From Nematostella vectensis (lineage: Eukaryota; Cnidaria; Anthozoa; Actiniaria; Edwardsiidae): a stretch of DNA of 64,000 nucleotides. Where the stretch lies: assembly GCF_932526225.1 (NCBI RefSeq), contig NC_064037.1, positions 18,283,471 to 18,347,470 of the forward strand, read 5' to 3'. Positions within the stretch are counted from its first letter, which is position 1; the number at the start of each line of letters is the position of its first letter. The notes beneath the pieces are model-generated. The model saw nothing but the letters and a program-made list of their open reading frames with translations. It was not told where the DNA came from and did no database searches. A program made the position numbers and the translations under genes. Below are positions 32,301-42,648 of this stretch, in pieces.

Positions 32301-33414
32301 GATCTATCTTTCGATCTTTGTACTGTGTTGGAAGGCGGACACATCCTTTAGGGTAGATGGGCTTAGTCGCAAGCCAGCCCTTCAAAGGCTGGTGTAAACG
32401 TTTCAACGGCTTGTTGGTGATGCTCTTGTACAAGTTGTAGGGGATGACAGTAGCCTCCGCACCCGTGTCTGCTTTCAGTTTGACCTCTTTTCCTGCTATC
32501 ATGACTTTTATCAGGCTCTTTTTGGGTTGCTGGTTCTGTAACACGCTTCCGACTTCAATGGATCCAAAGTATGTGTGGGTTTCGTTGCTGTCACTTGAGT
32601 CATACTCCTGTTCCACCACATGCACTTCTGGATCTTTTTTCTGTTTGTTTTTACACATCTTTGCAAAATGGCCTGTTTTGCTACAAATCTTGCAATTCCT
32701 TTTAAAAGCTGGGCATCGTGTTGGGTGTGCAAATGAATGGCGATATCCACAGAACTTACAAAACGGCTGTTCTTTCTTAACTTGGACTGGTTGCACAGAC
32801 ACTGTTTTACTTGGGACTACTGTCTGTGGAACAAACTTATACTTCTGCAGCTCAGTCGCCTCATAAGTTCTGCAGTAATCATGCGCGGTTTGTAGGGTAA
32901 GGTCTGGCTTTTTCAACAACTCCCCTCGCAATTCATCGCTGGTTACTCCCCCCACAATACGGTCTCGTATCAATGAATCTCTAAGTGCTCCAAAGTCACA
33001 GTTTAATGAAAGCCGTTTTAGCTCACTAACAAAGTTGTCAATTCGTTCACCCTCCTTTTGGTTTCTAAGATTGAAGAGCAGTCGCTCATAAATGACATTC
33101 TTAGCTCCTCGACAAAGTTCATGGAACTTTCGGCACACATCACCATAAGATTCATTACTCTCGCCTGCAGTATACACAAAGTGGCTATACTCTTCAATTG
33201 CACTCGGTCCAGCACAGTTAAGTAACAAATTAACTTTTAACTTATCTCCCTTGTCGTCCTTTCCTTTTGCAACCAAGTAAATTTCGAACTGCATTAGGAA
33301 CTTTCTCCAATTTTCTGATGCATTCGCATCCAACACCAAAGGTCCCGGAGCTCGATGATACATTTCCCCACTTTCGGCCATCGTTTCCTTGTTTTGTCGA
33401 CTTTTCTTTAACAA
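29338..33414 (-). CDS. Gag-Pol polyprotein of the Ty3/Gypsy element
   Basis: One uninterrupted frame of 1358 residues; initiation may be at Met1 or at Met12. In order: a capsid-like Gag region (to about residue 215), a Cys/His segment followed by a classical CCHC zinc knuckle (about 241-254), an aspartic protease with DTGA (about 316), a reverse transcriptase with the catalytic pair in IVDDF, an RNase H with conserved DAS, E and DH residues, and an integrase with an HHCC zinc region and D, D, E residues. The C-terminus is a tail rich in Ser, Thr and Pro. It copies element RNA to DNA and integrates it. No frameshift or stop separates Gag from Pol, so both products must come by proteolysis of one chain. 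All catalytic residues that I can check are present. Confidence 0.95.
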   Translation of the reverse strand: MLKKSRQNKETMAESGEMYHRAPGPLVLDANASENWRKFLMQFEIYLVAKGKDDKGDKLKVNLLLNCAGPSAIEEYSHFVYTAGESNESYGDVCRKFHELCRGAKNVIYERLLFNLRNQKEGERIDNFVSELKRLSLNCDFGALRDSLIRDRIVGGVTSDELRGELLKKPDLTLQTAHDYCRTYEATELQKYKFVPQTVVPSKTVSVQPVQVKKEQPFCKFCGYRHSFAHPTRCPAFKRNCKICSKTGHFAKMCKNKQKKDPEVHVVEQEYDSSDSNETHTYFGSIEVGSVLQNQQPKKSLIKVMIAGKEVKLKADTGAEATVIPYNLYKSITNKPLKRLHQPLKGWLATKPIYPKGCVRLPTQYKDRKIDLLYLVVDGEFTPLLSCEACLDLEVLQFMDLTLLDSPSAQTSNIDLSREQSKSTTTLTSDPVLKDYLDCFSNKPGMLPNKVHLEVDSAVTPVIHAPRKIPVSMLDPTQQKLREMEEDGIIVKEEEHTPWVSSMLVIDKRKGKEKKSPPTKDNIRICIDPRDLNRALKRPHYPMATVEQVANKLTGAEIFSTLDACSGFWQLPVDEESSKLLTFNTPWGRYRFLRLPFGISSAPEIYQREMDRLFAGVPVEIIVDDFLIHGGNQCELDDKMIAVLKRSREIGLKFNPRKAKLRVPEVSYVGHLFTADGLKPDPEKVRAINEMPAPTDKDGILRFLGTVNYLDKFIEHKADLQGPISQLTRNDTAFVWETPQQHAFDKLKAVITSAPVLAYFDNTKETVLNVDASGTGLGAVILQDERPVAFGSKTLSPAETRYANIERELLAIVWGTEKFHTYVYGRRVVVETDHKPLEAIFKKPLNEAPPRLQRMLLKLTKYDLDVRYVPGKKQFISDCLSRAPVSDTKPVSEPEEMIGINLIDSLGVDSSTLQKFKEASNCDVTSQVVMEYVVKGWPAEKHQLDELAREYWSFREELSVEDGLLFKADRIIVPRSLRAEVLEEIHGAHMGENKSLSFAREYVFWPSMTAQIKDKISSCSICNAFRNQQPRETLLPREVPGLPWQVISTDIFEYAGHSYLLVTDLYSKYFEIELLRQTTANCVINNLKKIFARFGIPVEVLSDNGSQYSNTRNLFNSSHEFKKFADEWGFRHTTSSPEYPQSNGAAEKAVQTAKRILKKAAADNKDPFEGLLKYRNTPFDDLGVSPAQLLMSRRTRTQLPTHRRLLLPQPVDPNQVVKTLKHRQSVSKKYYDSHSHDLPPLQVGDKVRIRPNREAEWRKAEVLPRSYLLGDERGRVFRRNRRQIISTPNDQSMSTSPFVIPAIPQLPPESTNNPTQLSNNVTASPTPPKSSERQHETTTMSTASGRVIKKPQRLIEHC

Positions 33415-33435
33415 TTAATATTCTCCAGTGGTTAA

Positions 33436-33450
33436 CCACTTCTGACACCA
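33436..33450 (-). promoter_or_regulatory. Primer-binding site, tRNA-Leu type
   Basis: On the minus strand TGGTGTCAGAAGTGG directly follows the 5' LTR. It is complementary to a tRNA 3' end reading CCACTTCTGACACCA, which fits animal tRNA-Leu genes as I know them. Confidence 0.7.
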
Positions 33451-33626
33451 TGTAATAAAAGGTGTTTACTTCAAAATTCGGTTGTTTTTTGTACAATAAC
33501 GCTCTACAAAATCAAATCTACCGAGTGAAAAACTACAACATAAGACAACGAGGAGCCCTATCCTCGGGGGGGCCCATAAGATAAATAAGGGGCCACAGGG
33601 GGCCCAAAACAAATAATATTATAACA
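33451..33626 (-). repeat. 5' LTR of the Ty3/Gypsy element
   Basis: 176 bp, matching the left LTR except for one G in a run. The target duplication CTACG follows at 33627-33631. Confidence 0.93.
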
Positions 33627-33631
33627 CTACG

Positions 33632-35499
33632 TCCGTGGGAAATTGATTCCCTTACGGCTTGTAACAAAGAAATACTCGCGAGGATTAGCTGCTTCGATAA
33701 AATTTAATAATAAATATACACTAACACTATAAATGGAACACTGCTTCCAAAATAGAATAAAAAATAAAAGGAACTTTAACATCATAGAAATGCCGATTTT
33801 TGTGCTGCGTGGTAGTTCTGGAATCTTTCGCAATGGTTATATGACCCAACTATTATTGTAAGGAGAGTTGACCATGGAAATTACAGCTAAAAGAAAAAGC
33901 CCTTCTAAATTTCCCAAGGAAGTGTAAGCCCGTGCTCCTCCCAATATAAACGGGTTCTTAAATGCTCGAGTCGTTTACATAATAAATAGCGATGACAATA
34001 CCCACATTATAATGTTGCATTCTATTTTTATACCGGACGTTTTGTAATGCCTAATACACCGGAAGTCAAAGTATCACACCGCTGAAAGCCGGGGGGTCAG
34101 TCGGGATTTCCGACTACGTACCGGTGATCGGTTCCGTAAAACCGCTGACTTCCCGAAGATTGCTTCCCGAAGCTTTACCGAATTCGCTTGACGTCTGACG
34201 TCTGGCAGAACTCAGGAAATATCTTGCAAGTTTTTCAAATATCTTGCAAGCAGCGTTTTTATGACCGTTTTTTTTACTTCTTTTTGTGTACAATACCAAG
34301 GGCCTACCTTTACCTACACACACTCGTTGTAAACCATTTAGTTTTATTTTCGGTGGTTCCCTGTTCAATTAAATGATATTTTCGTTTCGTAAAACCCAAG
34401 ACGGCGGACGACACTGGTGAGCTCGATACATCATTTCATGAAATGAATTTGGATGGTCTGAATAATCTGGCACTCATTTGAACTCCCACTGCTCTGGTTG
34501 GATTGTACTTATCAAAAATATACACTTTCAGAGATATAGTTCGAGCACATACTGTCTTTATGTTCTCTAGAAGAAGCTCTAGAGCGAAGAAGTCACTATT
34601 CGCACATGATCTTACGCCGAATTCCAAACTCCAGGAAAGTATTTAGGCTATTTCTGCAGTTGTCATGTGCACATTGAATTTTACAGGCAAGAAATGCAGT
34701 ATGGATAGGTCCTTCTTCGTCTGTGAAAATTCGTCCATCTTGGATCTGTAATCTGCCAGTAGTTATTTTTTTTTCCGTCTTCGCTTCAGGATTCCTGTGG
34801 ATGTCCGCGCAACAGCATATAATGACTGGGTACGAGTCTGCTACTCAATATAAAATATCCATCATTGCACAATTAAATTATAATCGGATATGTTATGTTG
34901 GTTCGCGGTCCGCAGTCAAAGACTACTAATAAAGACTACTACTAATTCATCCATAATGCGAAATTGGTTGGTCCGCGGTCTAGGGCCTAGTCATATTCAT
35001 CCGGCGTCTGTATTGTATGTTTGGAAAGTGAGACTAAACTTTATTAACAAAACTATACAGAAAATAATTAAAGCCAAAAAGACCGTTTAGGATTTAGAAA
35101 ATAACAAAATGACTGCAAATTGCACAGATTGCTGAATTACCTCACTCGGTGAAGCCCAAACAAGGAATTATCCCAAACTATGCAAACATCCATAAGCACA
35201 GCATTAATTATGCCCAGATGGACTTTATGATGTCCTAAGGCACTCTCCAGATGTGATAAAGCACATTTTTAAGCAAATTACAAGAAAAACTGTTGTAAGC
35301 AACAGGCTGTAGCAGTGCCGTTCCTAGAAAGAAAAGGCACCGCAGTGCATTGTTGGAAACTTCAAGGCATACCGTCTTGGGTCAGCGGTAGTTTAGCTGG
35401 TAGTGTTGGACTTGAAATAGGGGGGAGGTTTTTGTTTTCAGTCTGTTTTTCTTACAATTTTGCTCAAAAGTACCCAGGAGTGAAAGGGTTAACTATTCT
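33632..35499. other. Intergenic interval
   Basis: AT-rich sequence with only short frames that lack homology I recognise. A local direct duplication of GGTCCGCGGTC/GGTTCGCGGTCC occurs near 34900-34980. No gene is supported. Confidence 0.4.
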
Positions 35500-35645
35500 C
35501 AGCGGTGTAGCACGGATTTTTAACAGGAGGGGGCCCAAAGGGGACTTTCAAGGCATTTTCTCCTGTATTTTAGATGTCTCATACATTTACTGTATTTTTG
35601 GCTGCTAAAAGGGGGGGCCTAGGCCACCCCCTGGCTACGCCCTTG
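35500..35645. mobile_element. hAT-like MITE, 146 bp, with ATTCT duplication
   Basis: Same family as 28487-28643: ends CAGCGGTGTAGC and GGCTACGCCCTTG, shared interior TTTCTCCTGTATTTTAGAT. ATTCT flanks both ends. More diverged inverted repeats than the 28.5-kb copy. Confidence 0.7.
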
Positions 35646-35650
35646 ATTCT

Positions 35651-36934
35651 TGTCCTACTTTTACACTTATAGTATCAAAAACCTGTACATGTAGACTCAT
35701 TGATCGTGACTTCGTATGCCAACTTGTGCAGCAAAACCTTTGGTGGATTAATATATTATACACATATATACCAAAATTTGTGTCATCATGGTTTGGGGTC
35801 ACGTCCTTTGATATTGTACTGCGATAAGACTTTAGTTCTTATTACTTCTGGCACACACTAGCGTTCTTGTACATTGATTCGAGATTCACCGCAATTTGCA
35901 AAAAACGAAACAAGATAAATAATTCTAAACAGCAACCTCTTGATCTCTGTGTACGCGGTCTGCAACAACAAATCACAGATAATGCTAACAAAATTTACAA
36001 TACTGTATATACATATATTCATGTGAACGCCTAGACCTAACGCATTATTCATATACTGTATGTAGTTCAAAGAATAATAACTATAACTAACTTCAGCCCC
36101 ATCACACTCCTGGTCTCTTATGGACGGACCATTAGAAAAGTGATCAATTTGGAATGAGAAAATTTTTTTAAGGTTGAATTTTTTTTTGAGGAAGTCAATT
36201 TTTTTACAATATAGAAAAATCAAAGCAAGTTATTTTTCAACAAATTATTAGTACATTTGTACATGTTTTATCTTACGATAAGTGCTATGAATAGGTCCCG
36301 TGGCTGCTTTGCTCAGATTCAAGCTGTTTAAAAATGATATGGGTATTGAAGTCTGGACAGAAAATAGTAATTGCATTCAGGGATATTGAATTAGATCTCT
36401 GAAAAAGAGAAAATTTGCTTGCCTCGTTAGCAGGGCATAGAAACAAACAGTACACAAAAGACAAGTGGGAAAATCATATGTCTCATATATAAAAAATGTA
36501 AAGTGATGGTAGGAAACAAGGCGGTAGAGGGCACTTTTATCAGAGTTACCACTATTTATACATTACAACTACATAAGAGTTGTTTGGAATTCAATTTTTC
36601 ATGATATTTTTGCATCAAATAGGGGATTTTTTGTCCATATCATTTGGGCCTTGATATTTTGATACATAAAACAATTAAAGGCTAAATAACTGTCTCTATT
36701 GTTTTTTATTTCATGAAAATGTTCCTAATGATTTTGGGATGAGCCTCCTCTACTATAAAATCATTCATCAGGAGTAAATCCATGGTAATGCTGGAATGCT
36801 GGTTCATGAGTGAGAGAATCCCAAATCCCTGTGAACAAAATGAATATTGTGAAATAGTCACCTGTGAACAAAATGAATATTGTGAAATAGTCATAGGCCC
36901 AAATGAAGACATCCTCTGACCCGTCAGCCATAAA
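35651..36934. other. Intergenic interval with no confident gene
   Basis: Contains one isolated MITE-type end (GGACGGACCATTAGAAAA near 36122) and a 33-bp direct repeat at about 36829-36894 (CTGTGAACAAAATGAATATT). Short frames show no domain I recognise. Confidence 0.4.
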
Positions 36935-37645
36935 CAGACTACAGCCAGTCCTGTGCTAGGCTCTACAGACTACAGCCAGTCCTGTGCTAGACCCTACAGA
37001 CTACAGCCAGTCCTGTGCTAGGCTCTACAGACTACAGCCAGTCCTGTGCTAGACCCTACAGACTACAGCCAGTCCTGTGCTAGACCCTACAGACTACAGC
37101 CAGTCCCGTGCTAGACTCTACACACTACAGCCAGTCCTGTGCTAGGCTCTACAGACTACAGCCAGTCCTGTGCTAGACTCTACAGACTACAGCCAGTCCT
37201 GTGCTAGACTCTACAGACTACAGCCAGTCCTGTGCTAGACTCTACAGACTACAGCCAGTCCTGTGCTAGGCTCTACAGACTACAGCCAGTCCTGTGCTAG
37301 ACTCTACAGACTACAGCCAGTCCTGTGCTAGACTCTACAGACTACAGCCAGTCCTGTGCTAGACTCTACAGACTACAGCCAGTCCTGTGCTAGACTCTAC
37401 AGACTACAGCCAGTCCTGTGCTAGGCTCTACAGACTACAGCCAGTCCTGTGCTAGACTCTACAGACTACAGCCAGTCCTGTGCTAGACTCTACAGACTAC
37501 AGCCAGTCCTGTGCTAGACTCTACAGACTACAGCCAGTCCTGTGCTAGGCTCTACAGACTACAGCCAGTCCTGTGCTAGACTCTACAGACTACAGCCAGT
37601 CCTGTGCTAGACTCTACAGACTACAGCCAGTCCTGTGCTAGGCTT
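36935..37645. repeat. 31-bp minisatellite, about 23 copies
   Basis: Unit AGACTACAGCCAGTCCTGTG followed by CTAGACTCTAC, with GGCTC and ACCCT variants at the junction. Very homogeneous, so recent or well corrected. It lies just downstream of the MADF-BESS gene. Confidence 0.97.
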
Positions 37646-37761
37646 TAAGGCGCAGGTTATTGTAGGCATGCGTGTGGATGCGCCAGCACAGTGAGTAATC
37701 AAGATCCTACGCTCTTTCGACGTTGTCTAGCCATCTCCTCTGAGCTTGTCTTGGCTGCCAC

Positions 37762-38001
37762 AGTCATACTCTGTGGTTAAACCAGTCTGTCAGTGATAAT
37801 TGTAGTCGTACTCTGTGGTTAAACCAGTCTCTCAGTGATAATTGTAGTCATACTCTGTGGTTAAACCAGTCTGTCAGTGATAATTGTAGTCATACTCTGT
37901 GGTTAAACCAGTCTCTCAGTGATAATTGTAGTCATACTCTGTGGTTAAAGCAGTCTCTCAGTGATAATTGTAGTCATACTCTGTGGTTAAACCAGTCTGT
38001 T
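37762..38001. repeat. 42-bp tandem repeat overlapping the MADF-BESS stop codon, about 6 copies
   Basis: AGTCATACTCTGTGGTTAAA recurs every 42 bp at 37762, 37804, 37846, 37888, 37930 and 37972. The copy furthest to the right is inside the coding exon and supplies its last codons and stop; the others are in the 3' untranslated region. Confidence 0.95.
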
Positions 38002-38562
38002 TTGGGTGAAGAACTTTGACTATTGACTGCTGGATTTCTATCTTCAGCATTTCCTTCGGCAAGCCATCTGGGATTCTCATCAGCTGATTGGCTACGTAGT
38101 GTCCAAAAGCATTGTCTGCCTCACATGAGAACTCAGGTTCTTCAGATTTCTTAGTCTGTTTGCCACAATTATTAAACAAGTCTCTGTCTGTATTTGCAGT
38201 TCTTTTCATGTTGTTCGCGATTGGCGGGATAGCGGGGCTCTCATAGAAGTCACTACTTTCTTGGGACACATTTGAAACATTATCACTTGCCAGGACAGCC
38301 TGGTCATCCGAGTCTGCAGTGCAGTCCAACTCCTGCTTACTAGTGTTTAAAGGAGTACTGCTGCTACTAAGGGATTGTTTGGAGTTGATGTAGTCTTTAA
38401 GGAAGTGCAGTGAATGGTAGAGTGGCCATCGGGAAGTATACAAGTCCTGAGGGTTGCTGCTGTTTAATTTGCTGATTTTTTCTTTTTTGATTTCCTTGCT
38501 GTAATAAGTGCGAAGACATCGCATTTTTTTGTGAAGTTCTTCCAAGGTGAATAGTAAATCTC
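37958..38562 (-). CDS. MADF-BESS gene exon 2
   Basis: Begins after acceptor GATGTTGCAG with GA|GAT, encodes the second half of the MADF domain, the linker and the BESS-like end, and terminates with TGA at 37958-37960 inside the 42-bp repeat. Confidence 0.82.
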
Positions 38563-39645
38563 CTGCAACATCACAATCATATTGAGATGCATTAACTGTT
38601 AGTATATTAACATAGTTTTAGCACTTTATAAATTGATTATTATTATTATAGTATATAAAGTTTACTGCATACAAGCTCCTTATAAGTATATACTGTATTC
38701 TGAGTAGGAAACAATAAAATTAATTAAAATTTTAACATTTAAGCCAGAAGGGGTTCGTAAGAACACACTTCAAGGGTGTAAAGAGACGCTGACAGCTAAA
38801 CTAGTAAGTACAGTACTTGTATTTGTTATGCACTAGTCATTTGAAACCCCCACCCCCATGGTCCTGGGGAAGGGTGGGGTTAACATGGGGGTTTAGGGCA
38901 CTTTTGAACAAGAATCTGTCCCGAGGGGGTGGGGGGATTGAATGTTTTCGACTCTAAGAATTGTCCCCACCCTGGGGGTTTGGGGACAAGTGAATAGCCT
39001 TGCAAATGTACTTTGCAAAAGTCATGTCATTTACTGGTTTGAGACTCTTTTTTTTCTGCAGCAAGCAATTCCATGTATTAGTATGTGGCAAGCTGCATGG
39101 AAAAATATCCGAAAACAAATATGAAAAAAAATTTGAATATCAAATAAGATGATTTATTTTTTCATTTATCAAAAAAAAACCTGTCACCTTCATAGTTATT
39201 AACACAAATGTACTCGCTGAGGTGTACTGGCTTTGAAATATAAAGGCTTATTTCAGATGGCTTGGTAGTTGCTTATAGTTTGCACCCCGAGAAGTAGGGG
39301 TATTTCACTGCAGTTTTGTCCTGAGCGGGTAGGGGCTTTTCTCTGTTTTGTACAGGGTCAAAGTCTAATCCCCCACCCTTCCCCGGGACCATGGGGGTGG
39401 GGGTTTCAATTGACTAGTGCATTACCGTCTTCGGCTAGTCGTTGTTGTATACGATCCATTGCTGCGCTTCTACATTCTCTTCGAAAATGATCCTTATGTC
39501 TGCCGTTGTACAAAACATTTTCTCCCTCCCACAGTGTTATGAGCTTAGCTGTTTCCGCATCTGTCCAGTTTCTTGATTCCCTTCTTACTTCTGAGACTGG
39601 AGGAGTTTCTAACGAAACGATTGTCAAACTTTCTTCCTCCGCCAT
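37958..39645 (-). CDS. MADF-BESS domain protein, likely DNA-binding regulator
   Basis: Two exons, 39645-39426 and 38562-37958, joined in phase 1, give 274 residues. Residues 26-73 (NWTDAETAKLITLWEGENVL onward) are the first helices of a MADF/Myb-SANT-like domain. It continues across the junction into EELHKKMRCLRTYYSKEIKK and ends RWPLYHSLHFLKDY. A Ser/Thr-rich acidic linker follows. Near the C-terminus AFGHYVANQLMRIPDG and later LKIEIQQSIVKVL resemble a BESS motif, used for protein contacts. This architecture is typical of Adf-1-type transcription regulators and of domesticated transposon-derived DNA-binding proteins. The intron is mostly a MITE. The last eleven codons lie in a tandem repeat. 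Confidence 0.82.
38829..39421. mobile_element. MITE with 51-bp terminal inverted repeats and TTA duplication
   Basis: The ends start TGCACTAGTCA and share about 51 bp with two mismatches, including AAACCCCCACCCCCATGG. TTA lies directly outside both ends (38826-38828 and 39422-39424), as in PIF/Harbinger-type insertions. No transposase, 593 bp. It fills most of the MADF-BESS intron, and its right-hand TTA overlaps the 5' splice site. Confidence 0.85.
39426..39645 (-). CDS. MADF-BESS gene exon 1
   Basis: Begins MAEEESLTIVSLETPPV, ends RIQQRLAED and one base into the next codon, donor G|GTAATG. Start chosen as the first Met of the open frame; an ATGGCGGAGG context is good for initiation. Confidence 0.8.
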
Positions 39646-39842
39646 TTTGTCTCAGCACCAGTCCACGCTACCACAGGAAGCCCAATACCTTACAAACAAA
39701 TACTCTAACAAATAAAACTAACAAATACTCTAACAAATAAGACAAAGCCCGAGAGCGACGAAAAATAAACCTTTCAAATAAAGTAACCCCTTTCAGACTA
39801 AGAAACTTTCTGGCTGATTTGAAAGCGCTGAATAAGTTGCTT

Positions 39843-40626
39843 TTAATTTGTTGTTGTTATTTTGCCGCTGTGCGCGCAAGTTTTGGCAAGTAATAATAAT
39901 AATAATGACAATGATAATAATAATAATGATGATGATGATGATGATGACTTGACAATTTGTTCAAAACCAATCTCTCTTAATCGCAGAACGTTAAACCAGC
40001 TTGAAGACCCTTTCTGTGTTGCAAGGTCCACTGCTCTTAGCATATTAACAGGTAGAGAGCTTTTCACCTCCGCGCATCTAGACTTCAGGTACTCGTTCTT
40101 CTCTTTGTGCGCCTCTTGCTGTGCTTCTTGTACGGCATCATCACCCGGCAGCTCATGCGTTTGCCGTTTTATCTGTTCTGCAAGCTGACCACGGACCTTT
40201 GGTAAAGCAGTAAATTCGAGAGAAGCCTCATCAGCGGGATTTGTTATACCCAAGCCTCAAAACCTCACTGGCAAAGAGAGGATATCACGTTCTGCCTGAG
40301 CACTTGTGCGCCCTGTTAGAGAGGGTATCAAGGTATTGCACGTTCTAGAAGTAGGGCACGTTTTAGAGGCAAGAATAGATCATCTATATCCGATCTAGAT
40401 CTGGTCCCACATACTCATCAACTCTGCTATTCACGTAGTATTCAAGATGGGGCCTGGAACCGAGCGGCGCACCAAGATGCTTACGACCTTCCGTTGTGAT
40501 ATTGATTCCAGATCCTTCAAAGATTATCCGTGCAGACTCCTCTTTCTCGGGCTTAGTTACGAGCCAACACTTCTCAGCATTAGGAAAATATCCTAAATAC
40601 GGTCCCGAACTTTGAAGGGCATCCAA
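39843..40626 (-). pseudogene. Remnant of a reverse-transcriptase-bearing retroelement
   Basis: Two minus-strand frames in consistent order. The first (40626-40384) reads [20 protein letters not shown], then [18 protein letters not shown], a pattern I associate with retroelement polymerases common in cnidarian genomes. The second (40253 downward) reads AVDLATQKGSSSWFNVLRL, normally found further towards the C-terminus of the same proteins. The part between is missing and the end runs into an AAT/GAT microsatellite (39891-39950). This indicates an internally deleted, inactive copy. The exact element class is uncertain. Confidence 0.5.
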
Positions 40627-40677
40627 CCATTGTCTGACGTCATGCAGTGACCCTGTCGCATCCTCTGCGAACCATTA

Positions 40678-41122
40678 TCTGATCATTATCATTATCATTA
40701 TCATTATCATTATCATTATCATTGTCATTGTCATTTTCATTGTCATTGTCATTGTCATTGTCATTGTCATGGTCATTGTCATTGTCATTGTCATTGTCAT
40801 TGTCATTGCCATTGTCATTGTCATTGTCATTGTCATTGTCATTGTCATTGTCATTGTCATTGTCATTGTCATTGTCATTGTCATTGTCATTGTCATGGTC
40901 ATTGTTATTGTCATTGCCATTGTCATTGTCATTGTCATTGTCATTGTCATTGTCATTGTCATTGTCATTGTCATTGTCATGGTCATTGTTATTGTCATTG
41001 TCATTGTCATTGTCATTGTCATTGTCATTGTCATTGTCATTGCCATTGTCATGGTCATTGTCATTGTCATTGTCATTGTCATTGTCATTGTCATTATTAT
41101 TATTATTATTATTATTATTGAC
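40678..41122. repeat. CATTGT/CATTAT hexanucleotide repeat
   Basis: About 70 hexamers, with CATTAT at the left end, CATTGT in the body and TTA triplets at the right. Occasional GGTCAT and GCCATT variants are periodic. Minus-strand Asp-Asn and Thr-Met frames are artefacts. Confidence 0.97.
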
Positions 41123-42569
41123 GATGACGATGGCGATGCTGCTGATGATGATGATGAGATAAAACTCGTTTTCCGTCATGTTGTTATCTCACTATGTTAT
41201 TATCTCACTATGTGTGTATGCTAGTGTGCTTTTAACTAAAGTCCACTATTAGTGAGATGCATGGATTTTATCTCCTCGCTCTCGCTATTTTTCTATCTTC
41301 TTGACATTCTTACCGCTAAAAAAAACTGTCAAACAATTCTTTCTACGCGATAATTTTCATAATTTCTTTCCTCATCAAGTTGAAAATAGAAAAGATGGGA
41401 ATTGGCATGGCGCGCGGGTGATAACAACGAGACCCTCTCTTTTTGTGCCCTCTATATTAAGGCAAAAAATATATATATTATGGCAAACGTTTTAAATCAG
41501 CTATAAGCGAGTAGTGTCATTATCGCCAGTCGCCAGAAAGGGGAACTAGCTAAAAATATCTGGGGGAAAATACAAAGGGTACCCGCGAGTGGATATTTGC
41601 GCGCTAGTGCTGTCGGGACTTCCTGTAACGGTCATTTCCTGTTTTAGGGCTGAACTCTATCGCTCTGGCTGTAATTTGCCGCCTAAAATACCGAAAGCAA
41701 TCGCGACATATCCTATCATCTTACAATACAGGTAGGTATCTAACTAGAATCCCGATATATTGATAATCGCTTTTACATAATGCTTGCATTTTTCTAATAA
41801 TAAAGCTGGGCAATTTTAAAGGCGCGAAAATTAGTGCAAAGCATCACAGATCCCAAACTTTAACCATCGAAAGAACGATAATTTCAAAGAAAAAAAAACG
41901 CTTTCTGCTTAGATATGGCGAAGTTTAATTATATCGTAAGCCACAGATAAAAATATTGTATTTGTGTAATTTTGCTGTCCTGCGTCATGTTTGTTTTGGT
42001 AAAAGAGTAAAAGAACATGTGATTTACGTTGTTTTACTCGCGGGCAAACACTAACTTTGTTGTGATCATCGTACAAGTTGTTAATCAGGCCACGGAGAAT
42101 AATGCCAACCTTTAAACATATACATATTGTTTATTCATAATGCAGCTAAGGAATAGAGTTTCGAGGAATATGATATTTAGTTATTTTGTCACCAAGGGGG
42201 GAGTAATTAGGTAGTGTGGCCTTTCATGCAGGCGATATAATCTTACCACCACCACCAGGTGACACTTGTCACATAACATTTTTATTGAACGTCCATGACA
42301 ACTTGATATTCCTCTAGGGTGGGGCTATATATTAAAGCATGTCATTGTATTTTGTTACTGTGATGTTACTAAACGTGGCATTAGCATCCTCTTAAAAGGA
42401 GACAATTTCAATTTTTTTCAATTTCAATATTTTTTTTTTACAATTTAAATCAGTTTACAGCAATGCTGCCCGCAAATAGCTAAAGCTATTCGAGGCAGGC
42501 AGTCCTTTGTATGTCTCATTTTGTCCAAAGTGAAACCCAGTGGGTTGTCTTCCTGTCATGTCATTTCAG
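41123..42569 (+). other. Septin upstream region, possible non-coding first exon
   Basis: A good 5' splice site (ACAG|GTAGGT) at 41731/41732 follows a moderately GC-richer stretch (41560-41731) and could end a 5' untranslated exon spliced to 42570. I see no TATA box that decides a start. The rest is AT-rich intron-like sequence. Confidence 0.35.
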
Positions 42570-42648
42570 CATATAATGCATAACAAATCCAGTATTGAGC
42601 CAACTAACAGCACACAATTTAAAGAACTAAACCTTGCCATCCCTGACT

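Larger units (their letters stand above)
29115..33626 (-). mobile_element. Complete Ty3/Gypsy LTR retrotransposon, 4.5 kb
   Basis: Two direct LTRs of 177 and 176 bp bracket a single Gag-Pol frame on the minus strand. LTRs start TGTAATA and end ATAACA, and as far as I can see they differ only by one G in a homopolymer. A primer-binding site and a purine tract are in the expected places, and CTACG is duplicated at the target. Near-identity of the LTRs and an open polyprotein indicate a recent, possibly still competent insertion. It sits between genes, not in an exon. I cannot place the lineage precisely within Ty3/Gypsy; the single fused frame and tRNA-Leu-type primer site are the useful clues. 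Confidence 0.95.

Noticed and set aside
40640-41179. 179-codon Asp/Asn-repeat open frame
   Set aside because: Direct translation of a CATTGT hexanucleotide array; every frame on both strands is open.
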